From: Beroe forskalii
Lineage: Eukaryota > Ctenophora > Nuda > Beroida > Beroidae
DNA length: 64,000 nucleotides
Reading direction: 5' to 3'
Assembly: GCA_011033025.1 (NCBI GenBank)
Contig: WFMF01000522.1
Span: 1-64,000, forward strand
A program made the translations under genes and the position numbers. The notes under the pieces were generated by a model. It was not told the DNA's origin. It made no database searches and saw only the letters and a program-made list of their open reading frames with translations. Within the stretch, counting starts at the first letter, position 1. Every line of letters starts with the position of its first letter. Shown here piece after piece: positions 21,801 to 33,800 of the stretch.

Positions 21801-24800
21801 GGTCAGATAGGATCAGTCCAGATGCCAGTAGGTCAGGTAGGATCAGGAGAGACCAGTAGGTCAGGTAGGATCAGAAGACGCCAGTGGGTCTGGTAGGATC
21901 AGGAGACATCAGTGCACAGTAAGTCAGGTAGGATCAGGAGACACGAGCTATAGGTCAGGTAGGATCAGGAGACACCAGTTATAGGTCAGGTAGGAACCGA
22001 AGACGCCAGTAGATCAAGTAGGATAGCAGACACCAGTAGGTACTAGGTAAGGTAGGGTCAGAAGATGCCATTAGGTCAGGTAGGATTACGATGCTCAGGT
22101 AGGATCAGGAGACGCCAGATGAAGGTCAGGCAGGATCAGGAGACGCCAGTCATAGGTCAGGTAGGAACTGGAGACGCCAGTAAGTAAGGTAGGATCAGGA
22201 GAAGCCCTTAGGTCAGGTAGGATCAGAAGACGTTAGTAGGTCAGGTAGTAGGCCAATGGCTAAAACATTTATGTCTATTTGAGCTTTTAATTCAAGCTTT
22301 ACTAGTGGATCAGGCAAGAAGTACCAGCTGGGTCACAGGTAAGTGTCTGCTGTCACCTATGGTCAGGCGATGGTCGAAAGTATTAAAGTAGGTCAGGTAA
22401 GATTCGCAAGTAGGTCAGAGAAGATTAGTCAGTAGGTCAGATAAGAAGCGTCACTAGGCCAGGTAAGAGTCGCCAGTAGGCCAGATAGATTCCTTATTAG
22501 GTCGGCTAAGGTTGTCAGTAGGCCAGATGAGAGACGCTAGTAGGTCAAGTAGGAGGCGCCAGGAGATCAGGTAATGGGGAGTCACCAGTCATTGAGGAAT
22601 TCAGGCAAAAGGCCTAACTTGGTCACAATTTGGGTCACAATTTGGTCATGCAAGAATCGCCATCTGGAACGGGTAAAGGTCACCAAAAAGCCAATAGGTC
22701 AGGCAAAAGTCATAATTTAGTCAGGCTAGAGAGAATGAGGCCCTAGTTGGTCAGGTCAGAGTCAACAGTGAATTAGGCAAGAGTTGCAAAGCTGGACAGC
22801 ACTCAGCGTGTCAGCCAGGACTCAGGAGTCACAGCCGTTCAGGTTTGAGGTTCCATTGGATCAGGTCATACTCACCAGTGAGTTAGGCAAAAGTTACAAG
22901 CTGGGTCTGGCATGGGTCACCAGTCACTGAGGCAAGAGTCACCAGTAAGTCAGCAAGAGACACCAGTTAGTCAGGCAATATTGTGCATTTTACTGTTAGG
23001 TGATATCTAAGCCCTTCAAGCTCTAAAAATGTGAAAATAGCCGTTTCTATTCACCAAATAAACTTTAAAAGCCACTGACTGTGAAAATTATGTTCAAAAA
23101 CAACAGATTTTTATGTCAAAATTCATTGGAAAAAGCCCCAGAAATGACCAAAATGTAACCCAAAAAAAACCTAAAAAAACCAAAAAAAACCTAGCCCAAG
23201 AATCGAAAAATAGGGTAGGGCTTGGTTTTTTTTGGGCTACAATCCCCCCTAAGCTATAAATGAAGTCCCTGCGATATTCCTTGCCTAAGTTATGAAAAAG
23301 AGCCAAATTTGGGCCAGCGCTTGGGCTCAGAAACTGTTTTTCGTCCATAACTTGGTTTGTGAGCATTTTAGGGCATATGTTTATTTACAATTCGCATATA
23401 AACATGTCCATTTCAATTCGTTTGAGCCCAAAACGGAGTCTGTACGACCTTCCTGAGCCAAGTTATGGGTTTAAACCCTTACGTGTCTCAGAAGAAAAAT
23501 GGGTGTGGCCCCAGCACCCATCAGGACGTCGATTCACGGAAGGGCAGCAACTTTTTCCGATAAAAGACCCTTAGATCTAACAAAAAAACCGTTGAGAACC
23601 TCTCTCCACTCGGATAATGGATATTGCATTATATTGACTATGGCTTGACTACTGTAGTAATTAGTATATTGTACCACGACCAGTTATACTCTTAATTAAA
23701 ATATCTGCACGGTGGACATATTCATGGGAGAGGTACAATAATTATTAATTAGTCCCCGCGAGGTGCATATCATGTCCATTCCCAACCTGGCCAGAGCGGC
23801 AACCCCCTGCATATCATGTCCATAAAACTATAACTGATAAATTTTCCAACCATAAGCTGGCCATTTTTTGAGCAATTGAGCTCGAATGTTGTACTTTTGT
23901 GTGTCTATAATAGAGCATGGACGGTGGCGAAACTCTTGACATCGCTCCTCCAGCAGATGACGAGATCAAAGAGATAAACATGGAGCACCCGATACGGACC
24001 GTTAACAGTGTTACTGTTCATGAGGTGGACGTTTAGACGGATCCCGTGAAGCTCAAAGCGGCAGCCACCCAGACGGGTACATTGAATGCCCCTGCTTTAT
24101 TGAAGGGATAAGGATTGATTTGATTGAAACCACCCTCGTGAGGGCGTTGCCACTTTTATGGGCAGAATAAAGAAAATTTAAAGGAAATTCACTAATTTCT
24201 GGCCACACCAGTGGTTATATGTGAGCTTATTGGAAACTGTACCCTTAATTGAACTATTGATGCTAATATATTTTACCACGTAAAAATTCATCTATAATTG
24301 TTTCATGTGTCCCAATCGTCCCATTTGTCCCATTTTCTCAGTCGCAATTCAATTTCTGAGTCCCATTTGCCCCATTTTCTCTGTCCCATTTGTCCCAAAT
24401 GTCCCATTGGTCGCTGTCCCAATCCATTCCACTTTTCTTGAATCAGGTACAATTGGGACAGTGGCATACCCCAGTAACTCAGAACCAATCGATATGGTTT
24501 TAAATTTTGTTTTAAATCAAATCATCCATACAAAAGAAAACAAGATTTTATTTGAGATCAAAGACATAAATTCTAACAAGTAGTTCCACTCTTTTCTAAC
24601 TGAGTCGTACTTGGTATACGCACAACAACATCTCGTTTTCTTCAAATGATCCTACTTCGCAATACATTTCGCCTTCCGTCCCAAGCAAGCTATCTTGCAC
24701 GGTCGTTGGCTGCGCCAAGTACTTCTTACAATCTCCCTGGATGAAAACCATCAAAACCGCGTGGTTTTCACTTCTAGGTATGAATGACATGCCATCTACC

Positions 24801-27800
24801 CACTTAAACTTGGTTTGCAGCATGCCCCTCCTTGAGACAATTCTTCTCTTTTTGTGCCCCATCCCATGTCCATTCCCACGCTGTTGACTGGTCTAGGAAC
24901 TCCCAGAGTCCTTGCTTGTAGGCGTACTGGTAAGTGCAGGAGATTAAGTAAGGGTTAGGGTCCCCTGGAGTACAGGTGACGTTAACGCTAGCTGCTGCCT
25001 CTGCCTGGATCTTCTGGACAGGGAGTTTCAGGTAATCCGAGCAAGTTCCGTTACCGATCATAAACTTAGAGACGGTCTGAAGGGTTTCTGGGTACAGGTC
25101 TAGCGATTCTGCCCACTTCATGTTGAGACCTTGGTGAGATTTCTTCAGACATTCGATTCTCGTGTCTTGGGATGCTGCTGTTGCAGCCATCACTCCAAAC
25201 AGAACCAGTAAAATCATTTTAAGATGTGTATCCTATGTGAAGTTAAGGACAGATTATTATAGGTGTAATCCAGATTAAACTTGGCTAATTCAGTTCATTA
25301 CAGATTATAAGAGTTGTTCAGATTAAACTTGGCTAATTCAGTGATATAACGCGTTTGGCACCAAAATGACTGATATACCTAATTATTTTATTCAGTGATA
25401 CTCCCGTGATACTCTCGGTGCATCTGAATTGTGACGGCTTGGTCACGTGACCAAAAACTAACATTTGACATGGGCCAATAACTGGAACACATTCAGACTT
25501 GCAGCATTCTTGAGGGCTACAAAATACATTAAACACGCACCTGTTGGTTGCATTTTGGAAAACTTCCCGATGGCGTAAGCCCGAGGGATGTACCTGGTCT
25601 TGACTCACAGCCCGAAGGACAACGGTCTGAACCCAATCAGGCAAGATGCAATAAGGCAAGTCTATATGTATCATTGACACCGAGTGAAACTTCTGAGAGG
25701 GTTCTACTTCAATAACAGTACTTATAACATTAACATCACTGAGTCGTCGTGATAATACTCTACCAAACTACAAATGCCCAACCCAAACTACGTTATTGGA
25801 ATCAAGACAATTGGGAAGCCTAATATATTTCACCGCATAAACAATTCATCTATATTATGTTGATTAGTAAAATTGAAAAAATCTATTGAACTGCAAAGTG
25901 TACAGCCTCAGAAAGGAGCAGCCATAAAAGAATGAAAGATTGAGTGAAAAATTAATTATAAAGACCAAAAGAGGCTAAGAGAGAACTTATTAGAGAGACC
26001 GGATGGCTGTCTCCTCCCCTCAAAGAAAACAAAGACCCCATCCTTCGCTTGTGCCTCCTTTCTGACTTACACGCAAAAGTTATAATCATATGATAAAGGA
26101 ACAATACCTATAACTTAAATAATAATAAATATCATTCTTAACTCCGTTCAAAAATTAATTAGAAACAGGGAAAGTAATGTCATTCAGTTGTCGTGATTAT
26201 ACTCAACCAAACTACAAACTGCGGCAAAACTTAATAAATAATTACACGAAAAATGCTGAATTTAACGGAATCAAGACACTTGATGTTGCTGAAAAATGGT
26301 TTTAGTTCCTCTGAATGACCTCAAAGTAAGGTTAATATGACTCTCAAATGATAAGAGCATACAGTGAACTTGCAAATTCAATGGTAAAAAGTCATTCAGA
26401 ATTTTGGTTAAAGTATAGATTATCAAATCTAACCACTTTCTAGAAACCTTTTTTGGCTGGAAATAGTCTCAGGAACTGAGATAAGCCTTCAGTGCAGTAT
26501 TTCACTGTAATTTCCATTTCAAAGGCTATATTGTTGCCATAAATGTGGACAAAACAAACATTGGTCAAATAGCTAAAAATTTGAAATCCTCAAAATAGTG
26601 GTTAAAATGGCCTGTAGGAATTGGATAATGCCAAATATGTAAATATATATTTTGGTGATGGAAAATACAATTACAATATGAATTTGAGCCCATTTCAACT
26701 TTGTGTTGTGGAATTATGTGCTTAAAACTGGGTAGTCAACCAAGCTGAAAAAGTGAAGGTTATCATTAACCACCACTAAGACTACATCAGATACAGAAAA
26801 TCTATTGGTGTTGGGGATTTCTGCCACCATTGACTGACAATATGCAACAAAAGTTTAGATTGTCAGGTCTATGTTGTAGTTGTTATTGTGGTTGATAAAT
26901 AGATAAAGCCTTGGAAAATTTTTTTGATGCTTCACATATGAGGGATGTGGCTGTGTGTGGGGGCAATTTAGCAACATAATTAATTGATCACAACAGCCTG
27001 CTGCAGGCAAAAAATTAGTAGGTGTTGTACATCTTATGCCTAACTAATGCTTAACTATGCCTCTAATTCATTAAGGTAAAGTATACTTTGATTATAGCAG
27101 GCCCTTTGGCCAGCATGCTATACGATAAAACCCATTTGGGCTAGCACACTCGTGGGATATATTTTCATATGGGATCATTCACGTCATATTACGTAATCAT
27201 CTAGGGGGGAGGGGTTTTCCGAATGATTACGTTAAATGTAATTGTAACAAATACAACTACTGTAAACTTGATTACGAGGGGGAGGGGGGATAAAATCGGC
27301 CAAAAATTGATTACGTAATATGTGAACGATCCCGGCCCTATCACATGCGCATGTGCGTGTGATATGCTATTGATCAGCCATAGTAGAAGCAGTACAGAGG
27401 TTGCGGGAATATGTATATGAATTATGATATAGCTAATGTGAACTGTGTAACAACGCTGCTTGCCCTGTTTCTTATTAATCTTTGAGCTGAGTTAGGAATA
27501 TTTAGGTTGACTCATGAAAGTACCTTGGAAGCTAATTAAGCCTTTTTGACCTTATTCGATCTGTTCAACCCTAGAAATATGATCAGATGAAAAACGTTGT
27601 CAGAAAATACTTTCACGGCCTTTTAGCTTATGCTCTTTTGTAAATGTGATAACTCTTGTCAGACCTGATCCTACCCAATTCTATTTGTCATAATCCATAC
27701 ATAACTGTACAATTCAATTTTCTTTTGCTGTACTGTAATACTGGAATTTGTTTCATTGCTGAACGACCCGCAAAGAGGAATTTCGAATTATTTTATCCCA

Positions 27801-30800
27801 CATTCGCTGATTTCTGAGAACAAGCCCACTAGCCTAGCTTTATAAAAAGCCTTAAAATTTAAGGTAAAGGCTATTCAAAATTGAGTAATTAAGTACCAGT
27901 CGATGATGGTTTTAAATTTTGTTTTAAATCAAATCATCCATACAAATGAAAACAAGATTTTGTTTGAAATCAAAGAAATAAACTTTTAACAAGTAGTTCC
28001 TTTATCTTCTAACTGAGTCGTACTTGGTATGCGCACGACAACAGCTCCTTTTCCTCAAATGTTGCTATTGAGCAATCCATTTCGCCTTCCGTCCCAAGCA
28101 GGCTGTCTTGCACGGTGGTTGGCTGCGCCAAGTACTTCTTACAATCTCCCTGGATGAAAACCAGCAAAATCGCGTGCTTTTCACTTTTAGGATCAAATGC
28201 AGGCATGTTATCTACCCACTTAAAGTTGGTTGCAGCGTGTCCCTCCTTGAGACACTGTTTCTCACTTTGCTCCTTAGCCTTACTCCATTCCCACTTCGCC
28301 GGCTGGTCCTGCAGCGCCCACAGCCCTTGCTTGTAGGTGTACTGGTAAGTGCAGTCGCTGAAGTTTGAGCTAGGTTCTCCTGAAAAACAGGTGACGTTAA
28401 CGCTAGCTGCTGCCTCTGCCTGGATCTTCTCGAGAGGGAGTTTCAGGTAATCCGAGCAAGTTCCGGCACCATACATCAACTTAGAGACGGTTTGAAGGGT
28501 TTCTGGGAGCAGGAATAGCCAATCATGCCACTTCATGTTGAGACCTTGGTGAGATGTCTTGAGACATTCGACTTTCGTGTCTTGGGCTGCTCCTGTAGCA
28601 GCCATCACTCCGAACAGAACCAGTAAAATCATGTTTAGGTGTGCGTCCTATGTGGGAAATTACAGATTACTTTATAGGAGTATTTCAGATAAAACTTGTT
28701 TAATTCAGTGTGGGCAATTACATATTGTTATAGGAGTAGTTCAGATTTAATTTGGGCAATTAATAAGTGTGGGCAATTACAGATTATTACTTTATTATAG
28801 GAGTAGTTCAGGTTAAACTTAGCTAATTCAGTGATATAACGCGTTTTGACCTGCAGCCCGACACCGATAGAAACTTCTGAGGGTTCTACTTCAATAACAG
28901 TTCAATCATTCAGTCGTCGTGATATTATTACCAACCAAACTAAAGAATGCGGCAAAAAAGCTCAACTTCAACTTCGTAAATGGAATCAAGACACTTGGAA
29001 AGCCTAATATATGTAACCCTGTAAACAATTCATCTTTATTTCGTAGAATGATTAGTAAAATATGAAACATCTATTGTAGTGCAAAGTGTACAGTCTTAGG
29101 AAGAAGCAGCTATGAAAGAATGAGAGAAAAAAATGTAATTGAAAAGAGGCTAAGAGAGAACTTATTAGAGAGACCGGATGGCTGTCTACTCTCAAAGAAA
29201 ACAAAGACCCCACCCCTCTCTTTTGCCTCCTTTTTTAATTACCGCAAAACTTATAATATTTCTTTATCATCCATAACTCAGCCCACAGATTAATTCGAAA
29301 CAGGGCAAGCAGCGTTGTTACTCAGTTCTTTGTTGCTATAAAACTAAGGTTAGTTTGGAATCTTTCAAGGGGTTTTGATTGAAATTCTAAACATATAGTT
29401 GGACTAAAATAAATTGTTATAGCATCTGCTGAGAAGCTCGAAAAGCTTTCTGGATATCAAATGGAGCGAAAAAAATCACCTTCAAATCATAAACTCAACC
29501 GAGTCTAATTAAAATTTCCACATAATCACGTAATCACAAAACTGTGAAAATTCTAAATTTGAGAGTCCAACTATAATATATCTTATCGACAGATCCATTA
29601 CAAATTGACAAATCAGCGCGAATGTCCAACTAAGCTATGATTAATGATTATAGCGTTTTGCATCACTAACATCATTATCATAGTTCAAAGTAGCACGTTG
29701 AATGCCTTGCAGAGTCTATAATTCGCACTATAACTTTACAATTTCGTAAAAACTGAGAAATTTGACACCACTAGCCAGAGCAATAAGTGTGTGTTTTCCA
29801 AGGACTTTATTTCCTAGTTCAAATAAATAGAGCATCAAACAAGTTTGTAAGTATAAGGAATTGTCAGCGGATAGCCTTCAGCCATCTTCATTTTACAACA
29901 TCTCAAACAGGTCACGTCATTGCATTCTTGATTTTTCTAATTCTTTTTTTTCTCCCACAGTCATAGTCAAACGTCAGTGTGTAGTTTCAATGTCAAAGCT
30001 AACACGATACCGCTGTGTAGCACTCTGGTTTAATTCTACACCGGATTACTCAGCTTTTAAACAACGTATAACACTTACCAGATCACGCCATATTGACATG
30101 ACCAATTCTGTGGGGCTGTGCAGTGTGCACATTTTAGAAAAATTTGAGTAATTTGAGGAACGTGCGAGGACATTTTGATGGATTTTTGAGGATTTTTGAG
30201 ACAGGGACAGTGGCATCCCCCAGTAACTAAGAACCAATCGATGATGGTTTGAAATTTTGTTTTAAATCAAATCATCCATACAAATGAAAACAAGATTTTG
30301 TTTAACGTCAAAGAAATAAACTTTTAACAAATAGTTCCACTCTCTCTTCTAAAGGAGTCGTACTTGGTATGTGCACGTCAAAAGCTCCTTTTCCCCAGAT
30401 GTTGCTATTGAGCAATCCACTTCGCCTTCTGTCCCAGGCAGACTATCTTGCACGGTGGTTGGCTGCGCCAAGTATTTCTTACAATCCCCTTGGATGGAGA
30501 CCATCAAAATCGCGTGGTTTTCACTTTTAGGCTCGTATGTCCGCAAGCCATCAACCCACTTAAACCTGGTTAAAACGTGTCCGTCCTTGAGACACTTCAT
30601 TTCACTTTGCTCCTTAGCCTTACTCCATTCCCATGTTGCTGGCTGGTCCTGCAGCGCCCACAGCCCATCCTTATAGGTGTAATGGTAAATGCACCTGCTA
30701 TAGTTTGGGTAAGGGGAACTACAGGAGACTTTAGCGCTAGTTGCCTCTGCCTGGATCTTTTGGACAGGGAGGTTCAGGAAATCCGAGCAGGTTCCGGCAC

Positions 30801-33800
30801 GCATCATATATTTAGAGACGGTTGGAAGGGTTTCTGGCTGCGGGAATAAGAAATCCTTCCATTTCATGTTGAGACCTTCGTGAGATGTTTGAGACATTCG
30901 TCTTGGGCTGCTGCTGTAGCAGCCATCACTCCGAACAGAACCAGTAAAATCATGTTTAGGTGTGCGTCCTACGTGAGGGAAATTACAGATTATTATAGGA
31001 GAGATCAAACTTAGCTAATGCAGTGATATGACGCGTTTGGCAATACTCCAATAATCGGATAATAAGAGTAATAATTATCCTCGGTGCATAAGAATTGTGC
31101 GGGCTTGGTCACTTGACCAAAAACTAACATTTGACTTGGGGCAGTAACTGGAACACATACAGACTTGTAGCTTCCTTGAGGGCTATAAAATACATTAGAC
31201 ACGCCCCTGTTCCATTTTGGGAAACTTCCTGAGGGGATGCATCCGGTTTTGACCTGCAGCCCGAAGGGCGAGGGTCTAAACCAATCTGGACCCAATCAGG
31301 CAAGTGTCAATGTATTATTAACACCGATTGAAACATGCCATTACACACTTTTCCAAGCTAGTGGGGGCCAAGGCCCCTCTAGATTTTTTCTAGGGGGGCC
31401 TTTTGAAATCTACGGGGGGCCTAAATTTTGGTAAGCGAATTTTCACATTTAAAAACCCTGAAATCACGTTTTCTGTTTGCTTTGATCCTGAAAAAATGGA
31501 TTTCGAGGAAACTTCAGTTTATTTGAACTTGATTTTACACTTCATTTTGATGGTCAAATTTTTGAGAAAATCCTAGGTAGGGCCAAGGCCCCTCCTAAGA
31601 CTTTTCTAGGGGGGCCTTTTCAAAACAGGGGGGCCCGCCCCCCCCTCCCCCCCCCCCCTAAGGGGAGGCCGTGTAGTTCCATGGATTGAAACTTCTGAGG
31701 GTTCTAATTCAATAACAGTTCAATGTAACACCATTCAGTCGTCGTGTTACCCAACCAAACTACGAACTGCGGCAAAAAATGCTCAACTCCAACTACTTAA
31801 ATGGAATCTAGACACTTGGAAAGCCTAATATATTTAACTGCGTAAACAATTCATCCTTATTTTAATGATCAGTATAATTGGAAACATCAATTATGCTGCA
31901 AAGTGTTCAGCCTAAGAAAGGATCAGCTATGAAAGAAAGAAAGATTTAGAGAATAAAGGAATAAGTGATTGAAAAGAGGATACGAGAGATTTAGAGAAAA
32001 GTAATTGAAAAGAGGATAAGAGATAACTTATTAGAGAGACCTTATTAGATAGACCGGATGGCTATCTCCCCTCAAATAAAACAAAGACCCCATCCCTCTC
32101 TTGTGCCTCTTTTCTGACTTACACGCAAAAGTTAAGATATTCCTCCATTATTCTTAACTTCCTTCATTATTAACTTCCTTTATTATTCTTAACTCCGCTC
32201 AGGGATTTATTAGAAACAGGGCAAGCAGCGTTGTTTGTAGCTATAATAAGGAAAAGACAAAATTAAGGAAAAGACAAAATTTTATTTAACTCAAACAATT
32301 TTACAAATATTCATATAAATATACCATGGAATTACTTTGTAGTTAATAAATTATACTAAGCTTTAAAGTTTTAATTGAAATTCTAATTATATTCTAATTA
32401 TATATCTGAAATAAATTGTTGTAGCATCTGCTGAGAGGTTCGAAAAGCTTTCTGAATAGCAACAAGAGCGAAACAAACTCACATTCAAATCATATACTCA
32501 ACCGAAGTCTAATTGAGACTTCCACATTATCACAAAACTATGGCAATTCCAAATTTGAAAGTCAAACTATCATCTAGCTTAAACCACAGATCCATTACAA
32601 ATTGATCAATCAGCGCAAGAATTCAACTTAGCTATGATTATAGCGTTTTGCATCACTTACGTCATCAACATAGAACTTCAAAGTAGCACGTTCAATGTGT
32701 TACAGAGTCCATAATTCGCACTATAATTTTAACATTTTGTAAAAAATGAGAAATTTGACCCCACTAGCCAGAGCCATGAGCAATGAGTGTGTGTAATATA
32801 AGGACTTTATTTCCTTGTTCAGATCAATAGAGCATCAAACAAGTATAAGGAATTTGGCAGCCGATAGCCGTCAGCCATCTACATCGTCTCTACATCTACA
32901 TCTACAACAGGTCACGCCGTCACATTCTTGATTGTTCCAATTTCTTGTTATTTTCCCACAGTCACAGTCGAACGTCAGTAGTGTAACAGTGAGTAGTTTC
33001 AATGTCAATGCTAACATGATACCGCTGTGTAGCACTCTGGTTTAATTCTATACCGGATTAGTCACCTTTTAAACAACGTACGGTCACGAACAGCAGATCA
33101 CGCCTTATTGACATGACCAATTCTATGGGGCTGGGCACATTTTGGAAAAATTTGTGAATAATTTGCAAACATGATATTTTGATGGTCTTTGACACATGTA
33201 CTAACTGCTGGGCTTAAAAATCTATGGCAAATTCCGTGAAATGGTGTATCACATACAGCAAAGACTGACCTGACAGAAGCTTTGGGAATGGACCCGTAAA
33301 GCAAGGAAGATAAGCCCCTGTAAAACCCCAGAACCCCATGGGTGGAGAAAGTCTTCTTGATGCAGTCCGCAATGCCGGTGTAGCGCGGAGTGACCGCCCT
33401 GGAATCCAGTTGGAGCTGCGTTTTAACGTACTCAGTGGGGAAGGTACACAGGATCTCTAGACCTCCAGCGAACCCACCTGAGGGAGGTTATGCTACGTGG
33501 GGGGGGGGGGTCATGGGGAGGAGTCATGAGACTACACGGGGGGCTTCAGGGGGGGCAATGGGGTCACAGGGCTTCACGAGTTCACGGGGGAGGGGGTCAT
33601 GGGGACTACATGGCCCCACGGGGGACACCCTAGATTTAAAAACATACCTAAGGGAGGAGTGTTGTGGTGCACTGTTAAAACACATTATAATTGAGTGAGT
33701 ATTGAGCACAACAGTATATGTACAATCGGCAATCCTATCATATAACGGCACAGGAGAAGCATATACTTTTGTGTACATCTACAGATTAGTTAGAAATACA

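Noticed and set aside
25333-25680. 115-codon minus frame upstream of paralog 1, partly shared with 31011-31295
   Set aside because: Only part of the frame is preserved between the duplicates and paralog 2 has lost the block. It is better explained as duplicated promoter-side DNA, though a 5' exon cannot be excluded.
28108-28368. Plus-strand frames opposite the secreted-protein paralogs (also 30371-30676)
   Set aside because: Shadows of the minus-strand coding sequence, which has the signal peptide and conserved cysteines.
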